Translations under genes and position numbers: made by a program
Shown: piece by piece, positions 31,721 to 46,323 of the stretch
Layout of the letters: every line of letters starts with the position of its first letter
Numbering within the stretch: position 1 is the first letter of the stretch
Source: Macrobrachium rosenbergii
Taxonomy: Eukaryota; Arthropoda; Malacostraca; Decapoda; Palaemonidae
NCBI RefSeq assembly: GCF_040412425.1
Contig: NC_089762.1
Coordinates: forward strand, 20,891,147-20,955,146
Direction: 5' to 3'
Length of the DNA stretch: 64,000 nucleotides
Notes under the pieces: generated by a model
Database searches by the model: none
The model's input: the letters and a program-made list of their open reading frames with translations, nothing else
What the model was told of the DNA's origin: nothing

Positions 31721-31895
31721 TACACCATTAACAATAAAATTAATATAAAAATCACCATAAATTCCATCTGCCCCAGAGCCCCTCACTCAAGCTAGGTGAT
31801 CCTACACTGAGGGGAAGCAATATCATAAGCACTCACCTTAACTTTCAGTTAGAGCTTTTTACAAAAACACTTTGATCAAACAGATATTGTATTAC

Positions 31896-32003
31896 CTTTA
31901 TATTTGCACCAAACATAGGTAGCTCTTCTTCAGCTGTGCCCAACTGTGCAACTAATTCAATCAGCTCTTCCTGGCTAACTAAATCTGCAATATTTCTTAC
32001 AGC
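31896..32003 (-). CDS. ASCC3: ASCC3 exon (second in window), 36 codons
   Basis: Acceptor TTTGCAG|GCTGTA and donor ATAAAG|GTAATA on minus; 108 nt, phase 0 both ends. It encodes AVRNIADLVSQEELIELVAQ...ELPMFGANIK. It matches the ASCC3 segment NRIISHFSQDDLTALVQ...VFFGKNLAF: I-x-x-x-x-S-Q-(D/E)-(D/E)-L-x-x-L-V and F-G-x-N are kept. The upstream join restores ...ERAHK|AVRNIADLVSQ without a break. This part is in the N-terminal helical region that contacts ASCC2. A short exon between two large introns. Confidence 0.85.
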
Positions 32004-32847
32004 CTGCAAATTCATAAAATAAATGTTAATACAAGGTAAAAGACATAAAGGAACCACTGAAAAAATTCATATTACTCCAAAAAGCAAACTATTACCCCAA
32101 CCCAACTAATACTATTTCATGGATGGAATCAAGCAACTACCCAAAGTTGACCCAACTGTACAAAGCATCAGATGAACCAATTATTTTGCAGTTGGCAAAG
32201 GAAATTAAACTGATGTAGTAATAAATAACTATTGCAATAAAGTTCATTGTGACAGTCTCTTAGTACTTCACGGTAATGTCAAGTTATAATGAATAGATGA
32301 TGAAACATTTTTAAATATCAAACAGCATTTCAATAAACAAGTGCTGATCAACATGATTGATAAAAGGTTGTTGTGAACACTAAATTTCATAAGGCAGAGT
32401 TCCTAACCTGAGGACCTTTAGAAACCAATTGTAGAAGGCACCGAAGCCAAAGAATCTGGTGTGATGGTGTTTCCCTAGATGCTCCTCACAATATGTACAC
32501 TGTGATTAAGTCAAATGCATGTACCTTGTGCAATCAAACTACCATCTCTCATAAATGTTTAGTACAGGATGACTAGACTGCCTTACAGTGAGAGAGCCTG
32601 TTACTAAGATTTTCTTTATGGGGCCAAATTCTAGGGGTGGCATCAACTTTTTGCCACTGTGCAGTTAGAGATCTAAAAGGGTGTAAAATGCTGAACATTC
32701 AATTCAGGCAATGAAGAGGATATTATCTTATGGTGACAAACTCAATACTGTGTAGTCAACAACACAATATTGTTGACAATTCATGTGGGCCAGCTGCATG
32801 GTCTGTCTAAGGATGAAGGGAAACTGTTATCACAATACAATTTTAAT

Positions 32848-32965
32848 AGTTCAAACACCAAATGCATACCTTAAACTATCATCCTACACCAAATATACCT
32901 TAAACTATCATTTAAAACAATTTAATATCATTTCAGAGTCATCTTAAAATATCAACCTTAAAAAT
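32848..32965 (+). repeat. Dispersed repeat shared with 45,643-45,785
   Basis: 'caccaaatgcataccttaaa' and 'caaatataccttaaactatc' and 'atatcatttcagagtcatct' recur with small changes at 45,650-45,770. Both copies sit beside family-A MITE fragments, suggesting a longer family-A variant. Confidence 0.7.
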
Positions 32966-33019
32966 AAATGGCTTACAACTAAGTGTGAAAACTATTCATG
33001 TTACCCTTACATCCAGGAA

Positions 33020-33971
33020 CATCCATTTTCTCTCATACAGTTTTATAGCAGTCCTGTTTTCTTTTTACAATAGGAATTCACAAGGAGAGTTAAATACTGT
33101 ACCTAATTATTTAATATGCATTAAAAAAAATACATTCAACTGATACTTTTGTAAGGATGGGATCAAGTGACATACTGGCTGGGTGTTGACTGGTTTATTG
33201 GTGGTTCCTTACTGAATGAATGTACAGAATCTTCGAAGTTATTATTGGCTGGTGCGAGCCACAAAGGGCAAAAGAGGTAATGTTTCCAACATCTGTTTGT
33301 CGGCAGACAAACAGATGGCGATTGTGAGAGACTTAATAAACATACAGTGATAAAACATATAACAATGGAAAGGCCAGGAAATTCCACATACGGCCAATTG
33401 CATGAGATTTGAGACAGATTAATGAATACAATGCAGCAGCATAATATATGTGAAATGGCGAGACGTTTGGCATCTTCACAAACAGAAACATACATACAGT
33501 TTGATACTGAAGATTCGGTGGAACATTATGAGTACATGATTAGAATGCTTGCATGGCAATGCAAGTAGTGGTGACTGTACATAAATCGAGACAACAATGG
33601 TTAGGGAGAAACAGACGGAAATATTGTATGATAGAAGTTGCGTTCCTTGAGAGGGAGAAAACGGGATGCTCGTTTTTGTTTGGGTCCCTCCGAAGGTATG
33701 ACGCACACACACATGTGCTTGAATGAGACAGCGATCGGCATGATGAGGTCTCTTACACTTTGCTGTGTTTACATTAATACTAACATTTGAAAACTAGTAC
33801 ATAATTTTTTATCATAAAAATTGTATTCAGTCAAGAAAGTAACATGAAAATACAGTAATTAGTGAATTTACCAAAATTTTTGTGAATAATTCGGGGATAA
33901 GTTCCACAGCAAAATCCATGTATAGGTGAAGCTGTGAATCCTGAACCACGAACAGACGGGGTCGACTGTGT
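33020..33971 (+). mobile_element. Family A MITE fragment, split by an unidentified insertion
   Basis: 33,040-33,150 ('agttaaatactgtacctaat', 'atatgcattaaaa') and 33,766-33,971 ('gaaaatacagtaattagtga', 'ggataagttccaca') match successive parts of copy 3. The ~610 bp between (33,153-33,765) are foreign, with weakly similar ends, and unclassified. The right end 'cggggtcgactgtgtg' runs into a TA tract. Confidence 0.55.
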
Positions 33972-33974
33972 GTG

Positions 33975-35576
<1,602 letters not shown>

Positions 35577-37132
35577 CTGTTATATGTTTAGACATGGGAA
35601 GGGACAAATCGAATAGGGATTTTACTAGACCTCGTAGAACCACTTACCATTACTGACATACAATCAATAGAAACACCTGGATAGGCTCTAACACCTATAT
35701 ATAGTATTTACTAGAAAAGGTAGCGACTGAAAGCTCTTGGTTAATTACAGGATTTTACTTTAATTCACAGATATACCTGTAGTATGGCAAATGGAAATTG
35801 AATGTCATACTATTCTAAATCAATCTCATCTCTGATATAATTTTACAGCAAATATAACTCTACTGAACTCTCAGAATAAAAATTAATTACAGAAAGTTTA
35901 CAGCACAACGGAGCCTGTCGGCTCAGGAAACACAATGGGATCCTTGGGACTTCAGTAGAGAACATCTTGCTTGCAATATAGCAAAGGTAACACTACTGCC
36001 TCCCGATGGCAGTATTTTCCACTGGGCAAGAATGGTGATGAAGGAGGCGAGGTTAACAAGATAACATGTATCTAGAAAGAGAATAATTCCAAGTAAAGCT
36101 TCGTCAGTGATAGAGTAATTCCTAGCATTAATGGCACATGGGAGGAATGAATAGCTTACTTTGCTATGAACAAGGGACAATCAAGTCACTACCTTATATC
36201 ACACAGAGAACACACAAAACAATGGTAATGGAATTCTAAAAGGCACTTAATGGAAGGGGGGGGGGAATTGTGAAATGAAATAAGAAGGTTCAGTAGGAGG
36301 AAAAGGGAACTGGTAACTCATTGTTAACTTCAGACATACCATGGATCCCTTGCAAGTGCACTTTGCAATGTGGGTAGATGAGTGGACTTGTCTTCGTTCA
36401 ACACTGTGTGGGCGGCTTGTAGGCCCAGAGTTCTTGCGGTCTAAGTTCCAGTTATTGGGCACATGTGCCAAGGACAAAGGCAGAACAGTCAGGCATCGAA
36501 TAGATACACGTCTGTCACAAGTGAAGGCTAGGCTGAAACTTGAGTTGATCTGGACCTTTGACGGGTGTTTTTCCTCTTAAACATAGCCATGGTTCAGATG
36601 CCATGTCATTCAAAACAAGAGTTCTCTAATGACACTCTAAAACATTGAGAATACCAGCAGGCAATAGGCACAGCAGGAGGTTTATTAGAAGTAGCCCTTA
36701 TGGAAAGGGGCCATAGCTACCATTGAGCTGTGAATTTCCCTGTGGATTGCTTTAATCCATCTACCTGAATGACCCTCCTCTAGTTCCACACCCTAAAAGT
36801 TCCCTCTGACTCTGACTAGAAAGGTTGGGAATTGGGGGGGTTGGGGGTGGGGCTGGGGGGTTGTGGGAGGCCTGGAAAAATTTCCAAGGCAGGGGGAAGT
36901 GGGGTCGGAAGGTTGTGTGCCATGGGAGGGAGGCAGCAGTACGGCTGTTTACAGAAAGACTAACCCAGAGAAAGGGTTGTTTTGGAAAGTGGGTGGCCAG
37001 GGAAGAAGTCTCCCAGGCTGGGGCGGGGGGGAATGCGTGGAGCAGGGTAGGGAAATGTTTGATTTCATCTGATCTCTTTTTGTTTTATGTTTTTTACATT
37101 TATACTTCTTCCACATTTTATTAAAGGATGTT

Positions 37133-37137
<5 letters not shown>
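35577..37137. other. Unassigned intronic sequence with a G-rich patch
   Basis: No element recognised. 36,826-37,045 is G-rich on plus (ggggggttgggggtggggct... near 36,834-36,861), with several G-runs that could support quadruplex formation on that strand. Frames at 36,825-37,124 are compositional. Confidence 0.45.

Positions 37138-37205
<68 letters not shown>
37138..37205 (+). repeat. (GA)n microsatellite
   Basis: About 34 GA units; plus-strand purine like all other long tracts in this window. Confidence 0.98.
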
Positions 37206-37209
<4 letters not shown>

Positions 37210-37454
37210 TAAGATATCACATACGTTAAAATCTATAACACATGCACAAGCACACACACACACTCCTTCCTTTTTTTATTTTCATCTTATGCTATCCTCA
37301 TTTTTATTTTTACTGCATTTTCTAATTTTTCAAGTTCATGTGCTTTGTCATAACTTTCACTGCATAGAAGATAAAAAAAACTTAAAATTTACAACTCAAA
37401 AGGGACATAGAGAAATGCATCCAATATCCAATAGCATATTGGACGGGTTGATAT

Positions 37455-37692
37455 CGTACTTGGCTAGCACCCTGCTGGGCCCGCATTCGACTCTCCGGCC
37501 GGCCAATGAAGAATTAGAGGAATTTATTTCTGGTGACAGAAATTCATTTCTCGCTATAATGTGGTTCCGATTCCACAATTAGCTGTGGGTCCCGTTGCTA
37601 GGTAACCAATTGGTTTTTTACGTCTAATCCTTCGCACCAGCCCTAGGAGAGCTGTTAATCAGCTTAGTGGTCTGGTTAAACTGAGGTATACT
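37455..37692 (+). mobile_element. tRNA-headed SINE, copy 3
   Basis: A variant head ('cttggctagcaccctgctgg', 'cattcgactctccggccgg') then the shared body ('gaattagaggaatttatttc', 'ttctcgctataatgtggttc', 'cccgttgctaggtaaccaat') and tail ('agtggtctggttaaactgag'). About 20 bp are missing between 'ggttttttacgtc' and 'taatccttcg' compared with copy 1. Confidence 0.8.
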
Positions 37693-38981
37693 AAACATCA
37701 ATATAACACATGCACCAACTGATGGTCTGCACTCTGGCCCAGGTCACAGATTAGAGGGGTGGCTAAGGTGGGCCATTCATGTGAAGAACTTCAGGGTTTG
37801 CATGTTAGGAAAAATATAAATTATCTTAATATTTGCCACTTGTTCCTACATATATACAAACCTTCATTCTTTACATTAAGAGACTTACCCACTGGTGGGA
37901 GGATATCTAGGTACTCTCTGAATTGATTAGTAGGTTCATCCAACTTGGGAATGTCATCTCCCTGGTCCATAGGAGCACAGGAAGGATGACCCCGCACCTC
38001 TAGCTTGCTGCCCATATGTGATGTTGCTGCTGCTAGGCTTCTGGACCATTAAGTAATGGATTATAATGTAATTACTTAATCAGGCTGTAAGAACCTTAAG
38101 AAAAAATGTCAACACTGACATTCAAGACTTGTCATGATCTGTTTAGATATCATGAAACATCTAAACGAACACAGTAGTGTTCCATACGTTTCACTACAAA
38201 GTTCTGTAAGGAGGTGGCTGAAAAGGATGTGACTGATAGTCCAGAGTCCTGATGAAATTCGGGACAATCCCAAACAGAGAGAAATCCAACCTCCTGAGTG
38301 CCATGGATATGAGAACCCAGATGACTCACCTGCACCTACAACAATGTCAGAGCTATTGAAACAGTCTTTGGGATCAGATCTATGCCTGATGACCTCCATA
38401 CACTCATACAGGCTGTAGGTCAAAACTTGTAATGACGAGAGTCCCACCTCTTCTGGGTCTGAATCCTTGAGAGAGAAAGACAATAGAGCTCCTCCTCAGA
38501 ATAAAGGTTCTCCCTTGAAACGGGGAGATCCAGCTCTGGAATCTAACCTTGAATCCATGCTTTCAAATGCGGGGTCAGAAAGAAACTTCTTAAAGTGAAG
38601 ATGGGTGAGAAAACACCAGTACCTGCTGACGAGTAGCTCTGACCAGAAAGATACCTTGTCTACAACAACACAAAGGGAGACAATCCTTCCCCAGTATACA
38701 GCTGCTCAGTGAATGAATGTATCACAAAATTCTTATGTAGACAGAGAGAGACCCTTCTCAATGGAGATGTTGGATGTCCTGCCAGTGTAAAGTGCCAGAA
38801 ATCTCACACCTGGTGATACCCAACTACGAGCAGCTGAATCTGATGGTCAACCAAAGAGAAAACTCTTGGGACCTTGAACAAAAAAGCTGGCAGGTCTGGA
38901 TATTGCTTGGCAAGGGCACAAAGGAACCACCAGAAACCACCTGAGAAATGAAGAAATCAACTTGCCGTTGATTACCTAGTA

Positions 38982-39553
38982 CAGTCACACCCCAAACTTA
39001 TGCGAGGTTAGGTTCCAGAACCCCTCGTGCAAGGCGAATTTTCGCGCAAGTTTGGCATGGTCTCTAAAAATGCTAATAAATGCTTATTTCCAAAGTTTAA
39101 ACACTAAATATGACCCTAATCATTCTCCCTAATTATTAAGTTAACTTTTAAATGAAATTAAAGTTACTGTAATTTCATTTACAAGTTAGCTTAATACATT
39201 ACCCTAAAAAAAAGAAATAAATGGCTGACATAAAAATAGAGAGTTGGAAGAGAATTTCTCTCTCTCTCCTTCCGACCGATCTATTTTTAGAAGTCTTCTC
39301 AAGCTCCTTTTAATAACTTCTTTATTCTACGTCTTTTTCTCTTTGTATTAAAATGCTTTTTCATGAACAAACAGTGTTTTTTATTTTGACTAATACAACT
39401 CTTAGTTATTATGTCGTTTTAGAACGTATTTGCCACACTAGTGCATTTACACTTTGTAGACAGTACAGGTAAAATTAGATCAATTTAAAATATCTACTGT
39501 ACAAGTAAAGATGTACAAAGAGATAAGAAGTTGTAAAAATGTGTGAGCGCTAA

Positions 39554-39622
<69 letters not shown>

Positions 39623-39686
39623 GGGTTGTCCTTACCTAAGAGTGAAAGTATTTATCAACTATTACGGAGACTGAGAGAATAACACA

Positions 39687-39781
<95 letters not shown>

Positions 39782-39820
39782 TTGTCCTTTCTTGAAATAT
39801 CAAGTTAAATTATTTATGAA

Positions 39821-39913
<93 letters not shown>

Positions 39914-40304
39914 TATTTTTACGTTAGATATCAAAAGATGGAAATTCAGTATTAAACTAACTTTTAAATGAAATTAAAGTTACTGTAATTCCATTTAAAG
40001 TTAGTTTAATACATTACCCTTAAATAAGAAATAAATGGTTAACATAAGAATATAGCAGTGTGAAGATTAGTATACTATTTCTCTCTCCTTCCATTCCACC
40101 GGTCTATTTTTAGAAGTCTTCTCATTTATAAAAACTTCTTTATTTCTGTCTCTTTCTCTTTGTTCTGAAATGCTCTATGTCTCTATGTTTTAGAATGGTG
40201 CATTTACAGTTTGTAAATGATACAGGTAAAATTAGATCAATTTAAAATTATCTACTGTACAGTTAAAGACATACAGAGGAATAGTAATACATAGATTGCG
40301 CTAA

Positions 40305-40361
<57 letters not shown>

Positions 40362-40565
40362 TATTACTTTTATTATTTAATGTTAATTAGTTTACACATA
40401 AAACCTTGAAAAATTATAAATTACATAAAAAACTAAACATAAACACTTTTGCAGGTTTCTCAGTATTCCCAAATGTTCGCGTGTCTGTGAAAAACTCGTG
40501 TATGATAATTAGGTTCCAATGAAAAGTTAGTGTCTGTGAATTCGCACAAGTTCGGGGTATTACTG
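38982..40565 (+). mobile_element. TA-flanked element family C, copy 1, with four (GA)n tracts
   Basis: CAGTCACACCCCAAACTTAT at the left and '...cacaagttcggggtattactg' at the right, between TA 38,980-38,981 and 40,566-40,567. The interior has a twice-used module ('aaatgaaattaaagttactg', 'acattaccct', 'tctatttttagaagtcttct', 'aaagttta...', 'gcgctaactatgagag'). GA tracts lie at 39,558-39,619, 39,690-39,779, 39,828-39,912 and 40,309-40,359. It provides the empty TTAA site against which the insertion in copy 2 can be read ('catttaaagttagtttaata' at about 39,993). Non-coding. Confidence 0.8.
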
Positions 40566-40897
40566 TACTAAAAAGGCAGAAAGACGAGAAAGACGTTTGG
40601 TTCAAGATTGCCTTCCAGGAATGAAAGCCTTCCTCCATGTTTACTGCAATCCAAACATGGAAAAGAAATTACTTCCAGAGCCTCCTGTTGTGCCCAACAA
40701 CAGCCAGGTGTAAGCTCACTTGAACAATTTCCTCACCATAGAGGTGTCTAGGAACCATCACCATAGAGGTGTCTACGAACCAGTATGTTCCTTTCACCTG
40801 TTTCTGACAGTATCTGGACCTCAGCTCTACAATAAAACTCACTGTCCTGAGGGTAAGTGCCCGAGACACTTCCCCATGGTGTCAATATTGCCAAGTG

Positions 40898-41301
40898 CAG
40901 GCAGTCCCCGGGTTATGGTGGGAGTTCTGTTCCAGCAGCCTGCCATAAATCTGAAATCGCTGTCACCCAGAACATCGTAAAAAAATTTACAAAAATGAGA
41001 GAGAGAGAGAGAGAGAGAGACAGATTTATGTAAGCCTTGGGAAAGAAACAGGTCTGTAAGCTTTGCACCGGTAATAAACCAGTCTTCTACCCTCCTTATA
41101 GTGAACCCTCCCAGTGGCTATGGCTCCTTAAACCGGTTTTCTCACCTCGTTATAGTGAGTGTTATGGTGCTTACGGCGCCATATTCCAAATTTCAGCACC
41201 GTTACGGCGCCCAATTTTTTTATGGATACAGTACATTTGAAAAAGCGCCTCCAGTATGGATTCGCCATGTGCCATGACAGCCATAACCCGGGGACTGCCT
41301 G
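40898..41301 (+). mobile_element. MITE family B, copy 1
   Basis: Left end CAGGCAGTCCCCGGGTTATG, right end '...cataacccggggactgcctg'. An internal (GA)n run is at 40,998-41,020. The ends resemble Tigger-type MITEs. The flanking TA is degenerate at the left (TG). Confidence 0.8.
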
Positions 41302-43352
41302 TAAACTGTCTTTGCCATGACAGAACACTTGCGCACAACCCCCAAGTTTGCTGATCCAAGAATCTTATGCGAAGATTCCTGCTCCTGCCATATGCCAGCA
41401 TACCCAGGTGCTCACCCTCTGCTTGGGGAAGATAGTAATATCTTCTAGTTTATCATCACTAAACTTGAGAAAGGTTATCCTATGGCAAAAATGGCAGCAA
41501 AGTCACCAAGACAACAAAATCCAAACCCTTCAAGAGAGTATAAAATCTTATGAAAGAGAACAAGTTGACACCATTATGGATTCATAAGATTTTGGGGAAA
41601 AGGCAATTTAAAGCCGTGAACAATAATTTGCCCAAAGAGTAAAGTGTACATACTTCTGAAAGAGCCAAAAGATGTGGGTATCTGAGAAAATACCCATCCT
41701 TGAAGCCCTGTGAAAGAAATTGCTCTCCATCAGCTTTTAGCACACCAGTCCTCAGCATCATACACAATCCTACTGAAGGCGAGGTCCCTCCATGAGCTGG
41801 GAATAAGGTGAGGAAATGGACCAGGTCAGAGAATAACAGGTAATGAAACCCAAAAGGAGAGATGTAGGTAACCTTCCCATAGCGTATATACTCCTCAGTT
41901 CACTGAGTAAGTTAGTTATGGGAAAATAACTTGAAAGGCATCCTTTTACAAATGGCACTCGGAGGGAAAGAATGATGCCTTTGCATTCTCTCTCTCCTCC
42001 TTCTTTCCCTTAAACTTTCCCGCATGCAGAAGTAAATAAAAGTGAGACTAAACTCCTCAAAGGGGAAGAAAAAGTCTGGAACTTCCAAATTCCCAATGAA
42101 GGGAAGGCCAACTAAACCTGAAAGTCCAACTGCAGTGACTTACAAGCCCAGGAATCTAAAGGGCATGATCCTGGCAAAGACAGGTGTTGTTATTGTAAAA
42201 CACCGACTTGTCACAGCCTGTATTTTGTTCTAAGAGGAGTGAAGTAGAACCTACATCCAATCCAATTCTCAGTGCTTACACACACTCTGTGCCAAAACTT
42301 GCCCAGGGACTTGAGACAACAATATTCCGCCTCCCAACATACAATCGGGCTCCAAGGTAGTGGGCTGGTGGGATGAGCAACCATAAAAAGTCTGCCCCAG
42401 ATAAGAAAGTCTTTTGACTGTAGCCTCTTCCTTCAGGTCAAACCCCAGTGGAAGATGCCACATTTGCAACAGCGAAGGCCCAGAGATCCTTCAATAAAAA
42501 CCTAAAACATGAATGGTAGCTCTAAGTTGCTACCATTGCAGTTGATACTGAGAAAAGAAGAAACTAAGCAAAAGCAGTCTATCTATGCTGCAGTCTGATA
42601 CTGCCAAGCAAAGGAGTTTCCTTTTCAACAAGTCAGGGGGCTGAGGAGGACACTCACTAGGCTGGCTAGGCCTAAATGAATTCCCTGTACAGCTACAGTC
42701 AAAATCACATGACCCCAAACAATGCCAGTTAGTCGAGACCAAAGGAAGTGAATGAGAGAATAGGCTCTCTCGAGCCTATTCTCTCATTCAGAAAATGCTG
42801 AGTTGCTTCCTCAAGACCATCCTGCAGGTCCCTCCAGGTAGTGACATCACAAGATGCCCCTCCCACAGGGGAGGGAGTCCATCAAAACCCCCAAGGGAGC
42901 ATTCAGGACTTGGGTGTATGACCCAATTAATTCTAAAGAAAGATACAGGTACACACTCCTTCATGAAAAGGCTCAGAAGAGAGTGCAAACACTTGCTTTC
43001 CTAGCCCCTATGCCTATTCTACTCCCGCATCTCAGAAACATCTGAAGAACAGGAAATAGGCAAACTGTCCTTAGTACCCTTGCCCAACCTGATAGGGCTG
43101 TGACTCCAGAAGGTGAGAAAGGCATTTGACAACCTGGGTTGATGACATGCCCATGGGTCACGAAAAGAGTACTCATTCAAGAGATATAAATGAAGGCCGT
43201 TCAAAATTGTACCAAAATCTCTAAAAGCCTACACTTCACAAATGAGGAAGAGGAAAGGGGGGAACCTCCTCTTATTTGCCCTAGATAACAGGACCACCCA
43301 GTCCTGTCACTTCCCCAGGACCCATGACACTATCCCAAAGGAAGTAAGTGTG

Positions 43353-43378
43353 CGTGTGCGTGTGTGTGTGTGTGTGTG
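43353..43378 (+). repeat. (GT)n microsatellite
   Basis: 'gtgtgcgtgtgcgtgtgtgt' run inside E1; short and slightly interrupted. Confidence 0.9.
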
Positions 43379-43439
43379 AATGAACACTTGTATTCTTGAT
43401 CTTCGCATCACATGCTGGTTCACTGCTAAGGGTCTTACA

Positions 43440-43725
43440 TCAATGGTCTGAGAACCCTGACTGGACTGGTCAGCCATGCTAACCAGACCAGTACCATAGG
43501 GACCAGAGGACCTAAAGATAGCCGATGGACAGAACAGAGGGTTCCAGACTGATGATCCAAGGACCTTGAATGGACCAGTAGCCTTGCTACCAGACTAGTG
43601 GTCTGAGGACCCTGATCAGACCAGAGGGTTCTGGACCAGCATTCTGAGGACCCTGACTGGACCAGTAGCCTTGCTACTCAACCACTGGTCAAAGAACTCT
43701 GCTCAGACCAGTAGCCTTGCAACAT
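43440..43725 (+). repeat. Minisatellite-like 'accagtagccttgctac' region
   Basis: Imperfect repeats of 'tctgaggaccctgactggac' + 'cagtagccttgctac' occur about every 40-60 bp, with variants (43,447, 43,552, 43,604, 43,645, 43,700). Confidence 0.7.
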
Positions 43726-44745
43726 GTACCCCAGGAACCAGAGGACAGCAACCTTCCTCTTCCCCTACTCAAAAATATTAAAAGAAGGTGAGGTGGTGAT
43801 GGAAATTCCACAATACCTGTCACTAAAGAGCAACCTGTCCCGAAGACTAGAGCTCGTTGATAGCTCACAAGCCGCACGACCAAGTTGCTCAAGCTCCTAT
43901 CTAATAGCCCTAAAGAGCCAGAGACAGCGGGGGCAAAGTACTACCGTACCACCCTGGCTATCAGACCATGGAAGGACCAAGAACAACGGCTCATCGCTTC
44001 CCAGAAACTTAAGGCACACAGAAGCTTATTAAATCTTCTAACGTGGGGCAAACTCCCCCCACACTAAACTTGCAGTCGGAACCCGAGTGGAGGTTCAGTT
44101 CAGGAAGAATGACTCCGAAGATGATGAAGAAGGGAAGGAGAATGCCTCTACCCTAGTACCACAACTGTTGAAATTCATTTTGTCTGCAAAGTTGTTGAGA
44201 ATCACAAAGATTAAGCCATGGAGATCAGAGAAATATTGCTACATATCCTATTCTTTAATGAATACAGAGGAAGGCCACTTCTATGTGGCTTAATCTACCT
44301 TACCTGAAAGGTAAATATACTAGCAAGTATATCAGAGAACAACACAGCAGTTGTGTAACTACCAGAAGATGTTATGTGTCCGATGAAAACAAGTATTCAA
44401 ATTGGGATGGAAAAAACAAACCTAATTCCTTGCAAGAAGGCTTATTTGACTGATGGGTTTGAATAAACATAATGCAAACACATAGTCAAAACTAAAAACA
44501 GAATAGTAATGCTCAAGTTTAATCATCAAAAATTCAAATGGCAAAATGGGCAGAGTCATAAAAGATTTCTTAACTCGATGGCAGCTGAAAGCAGAGTGAA
44601 GTGCAGACAGTCAAAAGCCCTGTTGGTAGTTTACTACCATGTCAGTAAAGTTTGAATGGCTGATCCAGCTCGCATTCGCAAGAGTATACCTAACGCAAAG
44701 ATTGAAGGTTTGTATTTATGTAGGAACAAATTTGCCATATATATA

Positions 44746-45110
44746 CAGGCAGTCCCCGGTTTACGACGGTTCCGGCTTACGATGTTCCGAGTTTACGACG
44801 CTTTTCAAATATATTCATAAAAAATTATTTCCCGGCTCACGACGCATGTTCCGGGGTTACGATGCGTCGTACGCCGATCCGACGGAAGAAATATGGCCCC
44901 AAAACGGCAGAATAATCATAATTTGAAGGTTTTTTTGATGTAAAACTCAAAAATAATGCAGTTTACATCGTTTTCAATGCACCCAGAGCATTAAAAGTAA
45001 GGTTTTCTTATGATTTTTGACAATTTTCGACGATTTTCCGGCTTACGACGATTTTCGTGTTACGACGCGGCGCAAGAACGGAACCCCCGTCGTAAACCGG
45101 GGACCGCCTG
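44746..45110 (+). mobile_element. MITE family B, copy 2
   Basis: CAGGCAGTCCCCGGTTTACG to '...cgtaaaccggggaccgcctg', between TA 44,744-44,745 and 45,111-45,112. It sits in the right end of E1, interrupting 'tttgccatata|tttctc'. The frame 44,639-44,926 is spurious. Confidence 0.88.
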
Positions 45111-45130
45111 TATTTCTCATTAATAACTAA

Positions 45131-45547
45131 CTGTGAATATGAACATTAGTACAGTCAAACCTCTTAAGACCAACACTCTTCTGTCCTGGAACTCCCGTGG
45201 TTTGGCTAGCTTTTGAATCAGCAGTCATTAGTTTGCTGAATGGCCAAGAGGGCAGCACCATGTATTACAGTATTTACAACTTTCCACAGCAGCTGACACC
45301 AGAAATTTACAGTCTTTTCTTCATATTTTTACTTTCATTTCACCTGTACTGCCCTATATACACTCTCTTCTATTGTTTAGCCAAAGAATTATATCAATAA
45401 ACGATATTTTCCTTCAGCCATCTCATTTACACTTTTTACATTTACCAAACTTTGTTTGGAAGCATTAATTATTGTACAGTACAAATATTAGTTCCAGTTT
45501 GAACTACAGGTTCGATATAAGCATACTATAGCACAGTACGTATACTA
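45131..45547. other. Unassigned, with one Tigger-like end
   Basis: 'tacagtcaaacctcttaaga' + 'ccaacactcttctg' at 45,152 looks like a single MITE terminus; the partner end was not found. Confidence 0.35.
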
Positions 45548-45819
45548 CAGTAAACTCCCCGTATTCACGGGAGATGCATACCACAACCCCCGCGAATAGT
45601 TAGCACCCCCTCTAAAAATGCTTATAACTGCCTATCTTGAAAATTCAAATACCAAATGTATACCTTAAACTAGCATCCTACATCAAATATACCTTAAACT
45701 ATTATCCTATTCCTGCATTATTCTTTGAAATGATATTATTAATATCATTTCAAAGTCATCTTAAACGATTTACCCTTAAAAATATATATATGTACGTACT
45801 TCTAACCCTTCCAGCCAAC

Positions 45820-45882
<63 letters not shown>

Positions 45883-46323
45883 TTTGTTCTTACATATTAT
45901 GACAAAAGAGAAAATAACTTTGGAAAGAGAGAAAGAGAGAGAAGTTATTCTTATGTTAGATATCAAAAGATGGAAATTCATGATTTATGAAGGAAAGAGA
46001 GAGAGAGAGAGAGATTTTTCAATATCCTTGACCATCTGTGGGCAACATTACCTCCCCTTTGTGGTTCATGTCAATATGTCAAGTTAACTGACAGGTACTT
46101 GTACCCCCTGCCTTGCTCTGAAGAATCCGAGAAAAAGACTGGGAATGATATGTATTCGTTTAAAATTTTTAATAATTTACTATACAAATGCAAAAATTTG
46201 TACAGTAATTATAGCATGGAAAATATGAAAAAAATTAATAACAAACTAATGTCATGTTTATCTATAAAACTACAGTATACAAAACAAATAAACATATGTT
46301 ACATATGCACAAAAAATCTATCT

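Larger units (their letters stand above)
25203..31895 (-). other. ASCC3 intron, about 6.7 kb, holding nested retroelements
   Basis: Bounded by donor GTAATA (after the 31,896 exon edge) and acceptor CAG before 25,202. It contains a decayed RTE-like fragment, the 2A-bearing LINE, and a family-A MITE (31,255-31,720). The stretches 25,203-26,030 and 30,481-31,250 hold nothing recognisable. The LINE is antisense to the gene. Confidence 0.7.
37805..45130. mobile_element. Large unclassified element E1 with terminal inverted sequence
   Basis: The left end ('tttgccacttgttcctacat' + 'atatacaaaccttc', about 37,830-37,866) is found inverted at 44,705-44,740 ('gaaggtttgtatttatgtag' + 'gaacaaatttgcc'). 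There it is interrupted by a TA-flanked MITE and resumes at 45,113. Between them are about 7 kb without any recognisable gene, including imperfect 'accagtagccttgc' minisatellite text at 43,440-43,720 and nested MITEs at 38,982-40,565 and 40,898-41,301. The many short frames here show no domain. Large TIRs without transposase suggest a non-autonomous DNA element; the class is unknown. Confidence 0.45.

Noticed and set aside
33163..33712. Two overlapping minus ORFs of 110 and 78 codons
   Set aside because: No recognisable domain, and they lie in an insertion within a MITE; not supported as a gene.
36825..37124. 99-codon Gly/Trp-rich ORF
   Set aside because: Driven by the G-rich patch; no homology or splice context seen.
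37136..37582. 148-codon ORF beginning with Arg-Glu repeats
   Set aside because: (GA)n tract fused to SINE sequence; same for the Arg-Glu or Ser-Leu frames at 23,829, 45,637, 56,511, 56,557 and 60,403.
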